64,000 bases of DNA from Hemerocallis citrina (Eukaryota > Streptophyta > Magnoliopsida > Asparagales > Asphodelaceae), in assembly GCA_017893485.1 (NCBI GenBank), contig CM030363.1, forward strand, positions 174,866,686-174,930,685, in the 5' to 3' direction. Made by a program: the position numbers and the translations under genes. This document shows, piece after piece, positions 23,259 to 32,692 of the stretch. Below the pieces are notes generated by a model that saw only the letters and a program-made list of their open reading frames with translations, searched no databases and was not told the origin of the DNA. Within the stretch, counting starts at the first letter, position 1. Every line of letters starts with the position of its first letter.

Positions 23259-23385
23259 GGGTTTGCTAAATTATCAAACATGCAAAAGCATTATTCCGAA
23301 GTGGAGAGAGAGTGTGAGAAAAATAATGGGATTAAATGTTGCAACTAACGTTCTGCCCAAAATTGGGCAAAAAGTTGCAATGTTC

Positions 23386-24240
23386 GTGCATTACTTAGGT
23401 ACACTAATGCAAACAAAAAATTCCTCCTACACCCACCCAAAGCATTGCTACAGTATTTTCCCAAGTATTTGTTTTTTTTTGCAGCTCCTTTCCATACTAA
23501 CAAACCACCTTTTAACTTCTCACACATCCCTTTCTTCTCATTTCATGATTTCTCAAAATCCAGATCTCCATGTCTTCATCTAGCGGAGCTGCCTGCCGCG
23601 TTATTGGAGGTGCCACCTCCAGTAGAGGCGGTTGCAGCAGTGTTGGAAGCGAAGGATCACAACTTGAATTTTTGTGCATTACTTAGGTACACTAATGCAA
23701 CAAAAAATTCCTCCTACACCCACCCAAAGCATTGCTACAGTATTCTCCCAAGTATTTGTTTTTTTTGCAGCTCCTTTCCATACTAACAAACCACCTTTTA
23801 ACTTCTCACACATCCCATTCTTCTCATTTCATGATTTCTCGAAATCCAGATCTCCATGTCTTCATCTAGCGGAGCTGCCTGCCGCGTTATTGGAGGTGCC
23901 ACCTCCAGTAGAGGCGGTTGCAGCAGTGTTGGAAGCGAAGGATCACAACTTGAATTTTTGTGCATTACTTAGGTACACTAATGCAACAAAAAATTCCTCC
24001 TACACCCACCCAAAGCATTGCTACAGTATTCTCCCAAGTATTTGTTTTTTTTGCAGCTCCTTTCCATACTAACAAACCACCTTTTAACTTCTCACACATC
24101 CCATTCTTCTCATTTCATGATTTCTCGAAATCCAGATCTCCATGTCTTCATCTAGCGGAGCTGCCTGCCGCGTTATTGGAGGTGCCACCTCCAGTAGAGG
24201 CGGTTGCAGCAGTGTTGGAAGCGAAGGATCACAACTTGAT
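23386..24240 (+). repeat. Three tandem copies of a 286-bp unit
   Basis: Units start at GTGCATTACTTAGGTACAC at 23386, 23674 and 23960 (spacing 288 and 286 bp). The second and third are nearly identical; the first differs slightly. Each unit contains a pyrimidine-rich tract ending TTTTTTGCAG (a good splice acceptor) and an ATG (23570, 23856, 24142) opening the same 33-codon start, MSSSSGAACRVIGG. In units 1 and 2 the frame runs into the next unit and stops; only unit 3 continues into unique sequence. The duplication is therefore of the 5' end of a transcription unit, or of sequence upstream of it. Confidence 0.9.
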
Positions 24241-24432
24241 GCTGCAAAAATCTGTGCGGACTCAACAAATGTGATTTTGGAGTTGATGAAATTGGGAATA
24301 GTAAGATTTGTACCTTTAAATCTCGACCTGATCACCGCCTTCTTCGAATACCTGCCAAATGCTAAAACACTAGATTTGGCTCCGGTATTTGTCCATGTGA
24401 CGCTTAAGTCAGTAAAAGAATATGTGAATTAG
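24142..24432 (+). CDS. Short reading frame downstream of the triplicated leader
   Basis: A 96-codon frame starting at the ATG of repeat unit 3. Residues 1-33 are Ser/Gly-rich (from the repeat). The unique part contains DAAKICADSTNVILELMKLG and FVPLNLDLITAFFEYLPN. I do not recognise the protein. A faint similarity of F-x-P-x-x-x-x-L-I to the start of NAC domains is too weak to use. GAGGTAAAG at about 24472, beyond the stop, could be a splice donor, so the real exon structure may differ. Protein coding is possible but unproven; it may also be a fragment of a gene carried by a repeat. Confidence 0.3.
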   Translation: MSSSSGAACRVIGGATSSRGGCSSVGSEGSQLDAAKICADSTNVILELMKLGIVRFVPLNLDLITAFFEYLPNAKTLDLAPVFVHVTLKSVKEYVN

Positions 24433-26114
24433 AGAGAAAGAGAAAGATTGTTTCGTTTGTTCCCTATTGCTGAGGTAAAGCTAGAATTTTTTATCGGAGT
24501 AAATTCAAAGGATAAAGAGTAAGACCCAATAGTGAAGATATCTGATCCAACGGTTAGGAGATAAGATCAATTATTTGAATTACTTATCCAATCACTTAGA
24601 CCAACTCCAATCACACTCGCCATACCTACAAAATCGCCAAAATAGCCAGCATATTCCCAAAAATCTTCTCCAACCGACTCGCTAAAGCGTTCGCTACTCT
24701 GGCGTTCTCATTTTCGCTCGCGATCCGCTCGCCAAATCTGGCGAGCGGGATCCGCTCGCCATCGAAGTCCTCCTCCAAAATCGCGAAGCCCTCTTCCACT
24801 CTCGAAGCCCTGTCGTCGTCGAAGCCCTCCTCGAAGCCGCTCTGTGGTCGTCGAAGCCCTCATCGAAGCCGAAGCCCTATCATCGTCGAAGCCCTGTCGT
24901 CATCATCGAAGCCCTGTTGTCGTCGAAGCTCATCAACCGCACGGGCACTGCGCTTGGCTGGGATGTGGAGAACAACCAGGGGTGAAGAACAACCAGGGGT
25001 TCTTCAGTGAGCTGGGTGAGAGCGTTGGTGAAGAACAACCAGGGGTTCTCAGCAATTGAAGAACAACCAGGGGTTCTCAGGTGAACTGTGACAAGTTTTT
25101 ATATTTTTATTTATTCTTCTATAGACAAGCTTGTTTCTGGAATTGTTTGTTTTTTTCAATTCTTCTTGTATTTTTCTTAATCCATATCGAATGTGTGCTT
25201 CAGTTGCTTATCATCATGAACTTGAGGCTTCACAAATCTCTTTATCGATAAATTTGCATTTATCAAGTATCTGATACCCCTTGTAGATAGTAGCTAGTTG
25301 GTGGTACCTGCAAGTGAGATTGGCATGCATGTTCAGTATGATCCCCATAGCTAGAAGACCGATATGTCGGTTACCTTTACACCTAGATTTACAAACTACA
25401 AGAGTTGCTCTCAATTGGAGCCAAGCTAGTATGATCCCCTTCCCTTTCATTACTTTTTTTTGGTTGTGTATGTGTTTGTAGTTGCTCTCAATTGGAGCCA
25501 AGCTATGGAAGTCACTTTGTGGATGTACTGATTTTGAAGAATGTACTGATTTTGCTCTCAATTGAAGAATGTACTGATTTTGATCCTAATCCTGTTAATG
25601 GCTGACAAAATGAAGAAGGCCCAACGAGATGGACATCCTAAACCTGTTAATGGCTGGCATAATTCTTGTCATCCTATCATTGCATTAATAAAGTTTTAAG
25701 TGAATTTATCTATTGAAGATTAATATGTATGATCAAGGAATGAAATCTGGTTCCAAGCCCCTCTGGTCTATATTTCAGTTTGAGGATCAGTTTTGACTTT
25801 TAGAGTCTACTGAAGGTATATATTAAAGCAGATATGCTTTTGACATATATATGAATCAAATGGCACCGTTATTATTTGCTAATATATTTGACATTATGTG
25901 CTGATACACTATGAATAACACCTTCAAATATTTGACATTAGTGTGATACACACCTGTAAGTTATTAATTTTTCCTTAGCTGATGAAACAAGACATGTCCA
26001 GTAGTATAGTGCTCCTTATTTTATACTCTCAACTAGATTCATATGGTTATCAGGATATAACGCCCCTCGGTTTCCCATTATTTCATCTTCCTTCTTTTTC
26101 TCTTTTTTTTTCAG

Positions 26115-26186
26115 GCTATGGCTAGATGCCCTCATCCAATCCCCTGCAGTGCTTTCAACAATGATGGATCAATTTTCGCCTATGCG
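26115..26186 (+). pseudogene. RAE1: Captured exon of an mRNA export factor RAE1 gene
   Basis: A 72-bp in-frame exon between TTTTTTTTCAG and GTAACA. It encodes AMARCPHPIP then CSAFNNDGSIFAYA, which corresponds to a WD40-repeat segment of plant RAE1/GLE2 (family wording RLKAMSRC-x-x-PIPCS-x-F-N-x-DGSI-x-AYAV). RAE1 is a nuclear-pore-associated WD40 protein of mRNA export. Only this exon and neighbouring intron sequence are present; no other RAE1 exon was seen nearby. Frame and both splice sites are intact. Confidence 0.75.
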
Positions 26187-26744
26187 GTAACACTTCATTT
26201 AAATTTCAGTTCTCATTTATGAGTTTATGACTGCAAGAGATAGCTTTGTTTGTTTAAAGTTCTTGGAGTTCGTCAACACAAAATATTGGATTGCTTTGTT
26301 TTTCTTGAAATTTCTCTTTTTGTTTGTTTTTCCTGACAAAAGATAGCACAGTTGAAGTGGTGTTTAGTTTTTGAGTTGAGCAGCCAGCTCAATTGCTTGG
26401 TGTGCACTCGTGCAGTGCACATGTGAATGGATTAACTGGGAACCCTAGGAAGAACCCATTGGCAACTTGTCTTGGATGAACGCAGGATCTAATAGAATAA
26501 ATTTATTAACATGATGAAATTATGAAACATCAAGGAGTCTGCATAATAAATTCAAGAATAAAGCTTTGCTTTGGTATTCCTGTTTTAGTAGTGTTCATGT
26601 GAATTATCTCTGGAAATGTTGTGGTGTTTGACAGACTTGAACTCTCCTTGTGTAATAGTCTGGGAATTTGTTATTGTTGCATCTTGCAAACTAATTGACC
26701 TGTATTCCAGACATAAAGGTCTCATTCATTAAATATATTTGCAG

Positions 26745-26840
26745 AACTCTGTTGGAGAAGAATCACACTTAGCTATAGAAACTAGTGGACATGGAGCTTT
26801 GAAGGAGAACCACTGGCTTGATGATGGAGCATACCTCATG
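26745..26840 (+). pseudogene. Captured exon of a phosphoglucomutase/phosphomannomutase-family gene
   Basis: A 96-bp exon between TATATTTGCAG and GTAAAC, open in one frame: NSVGEESHLAI then ETSGHGALKENHWLDDGAYL. This is a well conserved segment of the alpha-D-phosphohexomutase superfamily, in which G-E-x-S/G-H and the E-T-S-G-H-G-A loop bind the sugar phosphate. The wording is closest to the plant plastid GlmM-like branch. It has the same strand as the RAE1 exon 560 bp upstream, and the two could be spliced together if the element is transcribed. Confidence 0.75.
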
Positions 26841-27001
26841 GTAAACATTTATTAGTAAATAAAAATTAATTATTTATGGCTAGCCAAAATAGATAGCATG
26901 GTTGGAGTGTGAGTTTTTTTCGCTAGCCAAATTATCCATTTGTTATCTACTTTGGCTATTCTAGCTAGCCAAAATAGCTAGCGTGGTTGGAGATGCTCTT
27001 A

Positions 27002-28146
27002 TATTGCCATGTAGCATCTTTTATAAGAACCCAGAAGTTCTCTACGTGGCACCTTTTAAGAATCCACAAAATATTGCATCTCTTATAATTTCATATTTAT
27101 CTTTTATGGAAATTTATAAATAAAATCTCAAGTTAAAAATAAGTTAATAGCTAAAGAGAAGTTGATCTACCTATGAGGTACCTGCGCAAATCAAATTAAA
27201 CAAATTCAAAATAGTAAAAAACACGAATTAGATTGAAATAAGAAAATAAAATATAGGGTGTCAACCTTAAAAAGAAAATCATTAAACATCATTACGTAGT
27301 AGATTTGATTATTATAAACTTAATATTCTATTGAGCACATCAGATTGTTTAGTAAAGAAAAAAAATTATTAAAATTAGAGTAGATTGAGAGAAGGAAGAG
27401 TGAACATGAAAGAAAAAAAATCCTAATTATTAATATATTCTTAACCCATGGGATAAATATACTCGTATAATACATGTGCGATGCATCTCAAGCTTAATGA
27501 ATAACTTGACGAAAAGTTGGCAGAAATCGATGAGAGATCTATAATGGGTCTGAGCTATTTTTTCAATAAATATATTATCTAGCAAGTAAGAAGTACAACA
27601 TTTCTTTCAGTTTTATATAGTAAGTGCTATTTTAACATGAACTTTTATAATGGGCAATTTAACAAACAGGTTGAGGAAAAAAATAACATACCAAAAAATA
27701 AAAATTGCCAATGGTGTTAGGATGACGGTGAGGGAGGGGAGGCGGCAAGGATAATGGCAGTGGCTGCAATTGCAGTGGCAGCTGCAGCGGCAGCGGCGAG
27801 GGTGAGCAGCAGCGACGAGGATGCAAGGGGGCGAGTATGGGGAACGGTGGGGAGGCGGCGAGCGGTGAGGAGGAGCGGCTACGGTGCGGGGGTGAGGCGT
27901 GATAGGGGAGACGGAGCGGCAAGAGAAGAGAGAGTCAGCTGTGCAGGAGATAAGAAAATGAACAGTGATCGAGAGGAATAGACGGGGAGGTGTGAGAGAG
28001 GAATAAACGCAGAGGTGTTTGAATATTTTGATTTGGGCTGCATGTGTGGTGCTCGTGTATATTTGTTGGATTTAGTTTGGACGTATATTGGACGGATTTG
28101 TTTGATTACAAAGTAATGATTTGTTTGGTTACAAACCCTAACTCTC
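27002..28146. other. Spacer with a GC-rich GCG/GGC block
   Basis: 27002-27650 is AT-rich with no recognised feature. 27715-27925 is strongly GC-rich (GGCGGC, GCAGCGGCAGCGG, GGCGAGCGG words) in an otherwise AT-rich area. Both strands are open there but give only low-complexity Ala/Arg or Pro/Ser/Leu peptides. It could be the GC-rich 5' exon of an unidentified gene fragment. I do not call a gene. Confidence 0.4.
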
Positions 28147-28269
28147 CCACACTACAAGAAATTTGCCATATACCAACGGACACCTATAGTGACGGATCAC
28201 TAAAACCGTGGGTACAGACATTGTATACCCACAGATGTATAATAAACTGTGGGTATAGGTGGATATATT

Positions 28270-28852
28270 CTATAATTTATTTTCCCCCAATCCTTTCATT
28301 TTCCTCCCAAATCCCAAATCCTTTCTCGCGCTCGATCCCGCCCTATTTTCCGCCCACCCAAACCCTATTTTCCTTCACCCTCGCCTCTCGCCCCTCACTC
28401 TCTGTACAACTCCCCACCCCTAAATCCCTCACTCTTCTCCAACAAGGAGATATTCCTTCGCGAACTCATCAGCAACTCATCGGATGTAAGATTCTCACTC
28501 GATTTACGCCCGATCTGACCTCTAATTCTGTCGTTTTGTGTGCAGCAAGAAGACGAGGAGATGCTCGTTCCCCACCCCGACGTCACCGTCGACGGAGTCC
28601 AGTCCATGGAAGGTACTGTGCTTCCCCGATCTGAAAACCCTTGAAATCGCTGTTTTTTTGATTTCTTGATTTCTTGATTATAGTAGTCTGAGCGGAGCCA
28701 GCGGTGGCGGCCGCGACTGTGGAGGGCGAGCAGAAGGCGGCGGCGGAGGACGCGCCGATGACGTCGAGGCACATGTGGAAGATCGAGAACTTCTCAAGGC
28801 TTCACCCGAGGAAGCATTACTCGGAAGTATTCGTGGTCGGAGGGTTTAAATG
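28270..28852 (+). pseudogene. Captured 5' end of a UBP12/UBP13-type deubiquitinase gene
   Basis: A C/T-rich leader (28270-28480) is followed by an exon at 28546-28612 (acceptor GTGTGCAG, donor GTACTG) encoding QEDEEMLVPHPD and VQSME. A second exon, about 28693-28852, encodes EPAVAAATVEGEQKAAAEDA, then MWKIENFSRL and HPRKHYSEVFVVGGFKW, with donor GTATGA. This matches the N-terminus and start of the MATH domain of plant UBP12/13, ubiquitin-specific proteases whose MATH domain binds substrates. The catalytic domain is absent. The acceptor of the second exon (CTGAG) is inferred from frame. High GC in these exons contrasts with the flanks. Confidence 0.8.
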
Positions 28853-29548
28853 GTATGAGTTTTGATGATCTACGATGACCCCAGGTTCCCAGTTGGACTT
28901 TCTTACGGCTGGAATAGGGAAACAATTTTTTAGAATATACATACTAGTGAGAGATTACTTTTAATGGAAATCTATTGGAAGCAGGGAAATTTGATAATAG
29001 GATGATATGTGCTATTTTCTGGTTCAATAAACTGAAGTTTAGGAAGAACATATACAAGGCTCTATCGGAAATTAAATTGTTATCAAGTGTTTGATTGCTA
29101 TTACAAGCACAAAGAGATGAAATAGGTGCTTGATCCATAACCCTTGGATGCCCTTCAATCCATCCAACAAGTAATATTTGTGTCCCTTGGTGAAGACTTT
29201 TGGTCAGGGAGGTACTAAGTTGAGTTCTTGTCCATTGCTTTTGGGGTTGATCTTGTATTAGACTATAGTCCTTTGTTCCAATTAATTGATAAAAGTTCAA
29301 ACGAAAGTTGTAATTTGCTATTCATTTTACACCTTCCATTGTTATTTCAGAGTTTTCTTTACGAAAATTATTCTGGATTATGGGGCTTCCTATTTGTTAT
29401 GAATGAATTCTTTGCACAGTTCTTTTTTCCCTCCCTTGATAATATGAGTTCTTTATTTAACGTTGGATTGATCAATTTATTTAGTTGTAACAATGATGCA
29501 AAAGAATCGACCTTTCTTATTTAATTTGTTTTCCGTTCTTTATTTCAG

Positions 29549-29632
29549 GCATTAGGTCCTGGATTTTCTCAATATGCTCGACCAGTTTTCGAGAGATGCA
29601 TTAGTCTTATCCAGACTCAACAAGTGGCAAAG
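29549..29632 (+). pseudogene. TRN1: Captured transportin-1 (importin beta-2) exon
   Basis: An 84-bp exon between TTTATTTCAG and GTATTTGG, 28 codons without a stop: A, then [16 protein letters not shown], then [11 protein letters not shown]. It is a HEAT-repeat segment of the nuclear import receptor transportin 1, which carries PY-NLS cargo such as RNA-binding proteins. Only one exon is present. It sits 76 bp inside the right CACTA terminus. Frame and splice sites are preserved, so an exon fusion with the UBP-like exons is possible in principle. Confidence 0.8.
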
Positions 29633-29788
29633 GTATTTGGATACATACGGTTTTTCGCCTTTTACTCACGAATTTTTGCTGTCACTATATGTCAAATTTC
29701 TTGTAGTGCCATTATAATAGTTATAGATAAGATTTTGATGAGATTATATAAGATTTTAATCTAAGTATTTAATTTCACAATTTTCAAT

Positions 29789-29916
29789 GGTGCTACTTGA
29801 TGAATTTATGTGAGGTTGAACTCCATATAATATGCTTTTGGAGTTTTTGTAGAAGATATAAAGATAAAAGGTATATATACGTTTAAGTATATATTCTTTG
29901 GTGGATTGGGAAAAAG

Positions 29917-29953
<37 letters not shown>

Positions 29954-30690
29954 AAATGCTCAGTTGAAAATGCAAATATTGTGAAAATCCGTAAAAACAA
30001 TCTAGGTCGTTGTTATATATATATGGAAATGCTCAGTTGAAAATGCAAATATTGTGAAAACCCGTAAAAACAATCTAGGTCACGGCCTAGGTTATAATGC
30101 ATTATAACAATAACGGTCTAGATGGTTTTCCACGTTTTTATCAACATTTACATTTTCAACTGAGCATTTTTCATATAGATATATTTTTAAAGTGACCACT
30201 TGGTGAAATTTTGGGATGCTAATTTCCATATAATATGTTTTTGGGTTTTTAGAGAAGACAAAGATAATATGCACATACTTTTTAAGTATATTATTTTATG
30301 GATTTTCTAAAAGGGTGCCAAGTGACATTTTTTGGGACGCTAAACTCTGAATAATGTTTTTGAAATTTTTGGAGAAGAGATAAAGATAAGATATATTTTT
30401 TAGATATATATTTTTATGGGTTTTTTAAAAAGATGCCTTTAGCGAAATTTTGGGCCGCTAAACTCCATGAGAGGGGTGTGTGTGTTGTGAGGGGTTAAAA
30501 GAAGAGGTAAAGATTTTTTTAAAAAAATTATATATTTTTGTCGGTTTTTTTGTTAAAATGACACGTGGCGAAATTATGGGGCGCTAAACTCCATATAATA
30601 TGTTTTGGGGGTTTTTAGATAAAAGATAAAGATAAAAATTGTATGTTTTTAGTATATCTTTTCATGGGTTGTTTAAAAGGAATTTTTTTC
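29789..30690. repeat. About 125-bp tandem repeat, five degenerate copies
   Basis: Copies start near 29789, 30190, 30316, 30432 and 30557 (spacing 116-126 bp apart from the first gap). The shared core is GGCGAAATTTTGGG-x-CGCTAAACTCCATATAA, then TTTTTGGGGTTTTTAGA, an AAAGATAAAGAT stretch and TATATTTTTATGGGTTTT. The gap between copies 1 and 2 is filled by a TA array and a foldback MITE. No coding capacity. Confidence 0.75.
29951..30174. mobile_element. Foldback MITE F1 beside TA arrays
   Basis: A full foldback at 30023-30174 has arms TGGAAATGCTCAGTTGAAAA on the left and the matching complement on the right; the middle is a palindrome around TTATAATGCATTATAA. Directly before it is a partial copy of the left arm (29951-30012), separated by TATATATATA. 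The whole lies against a TA array at 29922-29950. Confidence 0.7.
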
Positions 30691-32095
30691 CCAACTAAGC
30701 CACTTTTTGAAACATATTCCCAAACTAAGATACTTCTCAATCTATTTTTCTTAACGAACCTGTTTTTGTGATGTCTGCTGTAGTCGTAGTTGGAACTGCG
30801 GCTACAACTCTTTGGAACCTCAAGTTCCTTACTGTGGCTTCTTCTTTGCTTTTTTTAGACCGTCGTAGTTCTCAACAGTGGCAACAATGGTGGAGACTTC
30901 GAGAATGGTGGAGATGTAGAGAAAAAATGAGTAGAAGGTCTTTGAATTTATAGGGGGAAAAAAACTGCACAAAAATACATGTAAAATGAGTGAAAATACG
31001 CTAAAACATGTAAAATACGGTTACAAAGAAAAAATGAGTGAAAATGCGTGAAAATATGCATTACAAGATAAAAATACACGTAAACTGCGTAGAAATATTC
31101 GCTATCGCGTTTTCACCAGCAAAGCGCGTAAAAATTATGTGTTGTCACGTGGCAGCATTTTCGCAGTTCGAGAGGGACGCTATGGCACGATCTCAACCTC
31201 CCACTGCTCATCACGCGCAGTGCACGTGATAGCAACCCACAATGTTGTGTTGACGTGGCAAGGGCACATCTAACGTGGTGTGTTGATGTTGCGGTCTGGT
31301 CCCTCCGATTTTTGTTGACGTGGCGTGCTAACGCGGCGATATGGCTTTTCTGATTTGATGGCGTGGTAGGGCCCAGCTGACGTGGCAGGCTGGCATGGTG
31401 TGGCCCATCTGACATGGTGACATGGCCCATCTGACTTTGTGCTAACTTGGTAGGGCCCAGTTAACATGGCTGACTGAACTGGTCCGATGAGAGCTGTTGC
31501 TTTAGGCTCCTACAGCCATCTAATCGCTCAAAAAGCATGTTCTTCCATCACAATTGTCCTATCTGCTCCAAAATCCGCGCTCACCTCCTCGGCAGAAAGG
31601 CAAAACTGCTAACGTCCTGCTGATGTCAGCGATCTCCTCGGTGCTCGATATCAGCCATCCAATCTCTCCAAGATTCGCACCCACGTATTATTTTTTAATT
31701 AAATTCCATTTAATAATTATAAATTCGAAAAGTTAATTTCAAAATCAGAAAAATAATTGAAATTTGGAAAAGTTAATTAAGAATTCCAAATTTTTATAAA
31801 TTCGGAAAATTAATTTAATTTTTTCTAAAAATTTATAAACTTAGAAAATTTAATTAGAAAAATAAAATCCAGAAATTAATTAAAAATTATGAAAGATAAT
31901 TAAAAATTAGACAAAATTAATTAAAAATACAGAAAGAGGTTAGTGCCCCCAGAAGATCCGAACAAGGCTCCTAGCATCTCTAATCATTCTTGAAAGTCAA
32001 GATAGTTCTCCAAAATATGCAAGACATGCAAACTACTCCTTAAAGGCCACAAAATCCGACGGGGAGGAATCGAAACAAATCAGGGTCTTACAATT
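30691..32095. other. Repeat-rich region, possible LTR remnant
   Basis: At 30960-31090 GTGAAAATRCG words recur. At 31240-31480 there is a loose cluster of TGACRTGGC/TGGCCCATCTGACATGG repeats. 31690-31930 is dominated by AATTAATTAAAAATT. The stretch ends with GAATCGAAACAAATC and GGGTCTTACA (32086-32095), which looks like the end of a TGTAAGACCC-type LTR. No matching start or target duplication was found, so I do not call an element. Confidence 0.4.
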
Positions 32096-32109
32096 CAGGC
32101 ATGCATCTT

Positions 32110-32692
32110 ACAACTTATCAGGGAGAGAATGATAATTTTAGCAACTATAGGCCCGTAAGAGGACCTTGGACTACTTTCAGACCTATCAACTTAACCAGGC
32201 TTACAAAATTGGGTTGCCATACAGCCCAAAAAGATGTGTCCCAACTAATTAAAAACTATTAACCAAATCACGTATATTTAATAGGGTTGTCGCTAGCTCT
32301 ATCTCATCACCATGGAATCTGGTGTTTAATCTCAAAAAGTTACTCTTTTAAGTCTATCTTGTAGACTAACTCCTATGATATAAATACCTTCCAGCTTCAT
32401 CAAAGTCAAGTGATCAATCTTTTGCCATAAAAAACTCGAGTCTTTTTCGGAGTTACTGACTTGAGCGTCAGAGGATCTTTTGCCGGGACCAACCTCGTTG
32501 TTCAAACTCTGTGAAAATTCTTCGGTGACATCTCAACTGTCCAATCCAGAAATAGACACTATTAACAGTTAAGATTCATAATAAGGATAGCCTTCACAAT
32601 TCAGATCTAATCGACGACTCAGATTTTATGTTTTCTTCTCAAGAAGCTCATCATCTAATTGCTCCCACACCCAAAAAAAAGAAGTAGCAACA
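32110..32692 (+). mobile_element. Solo LTR of a Tat-type element (start approximate)
   Basis: Shares with the Tat 5' LTR at 44820-45302 the segment CCAACTAATTA, CTCCTATGATATAAATACC (TATA at 32379-32385), GTTRCTGACTTGAGCGTCRGA and the end TAGCAACA at 32692. No Tat coding sequence adjoins it. The left boundary could not be fixed, and GAGTG after the right end was not found on the left. It lies about 1 kb beyond the 3' end of the PABP coding region. Confidence 0.6.

Larger units (their letters stand above)
24599..26998 (+). mobile_element. PIF/Harbinger-type element carrying host exons
   Basis: The left end begins GACCAACTCCAATCAC and the right end, reverse complemented, begins GAGCATCTCCAACCAC (20 of the first 26 positions match). 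TTA flanks both sides (24596-24598 and 26999-27001), the target duplication of PIF/Harbinger elements. A second partial copy of the right end lies at 26876-26912. No transposase is present. Inside are two exons of unrelated genes (26115-26186, 26745-26840) with flanking intron sequence, so this looks like a Pack-type non-autonomous element. The left third holds degenerate CGAAGCCCT/CGTCGTCGAAGCC repeats (24790-24935) and four copies of GAACAACCAGGGGT (24970-25075). A segment with TTGCTCTCAATTGGAGCC repeated (25405, 25480) is unidentified. Confidence 0.72.
28150..29708 (+). mobile_element. Non-autonomous CACTA transposon carrying host gene fragments
   Basis: The left end is CACTACAAGAAATTTGCCAT and the right end (reverse complement) CACTACAAGAAATTTGACAT; over 23 bp there is one mismatch. 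The 3-bp target duplication CCA is present at 28147-28149 and 29709-29711, as expected for En/Spm elements. The element is 1559 bp and has no transposase. It carries a leader and two exons of a UBP12/13-type gene (28270-28852) and one transportin exon (29549-29632), all on the plus strand and with splice sites. The middle (28853-29548) is AT-rich and looks intronic. Confidence 0.88.

Noticed and set aside
23674..24072. 132-codon frame in the tandem repeats
   Set aside because: Exists only because the 286-bp unit is open in that frame across two copies. It is a repeat artefact and not the frame that continues into unique sequence.
24142..24432. NAC-domain protein
   Set aside because: Only a loose F-x-P...L-I pattern; no other NAC subdomain is present.
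28044..28634. Open frame of 196 codons on the plus strand
   Set aside because: It is out of frame with the captured UBP exons, crosses the CACTA end and an intron, and has a composition set by a C/T-rich leader. Not a gene.
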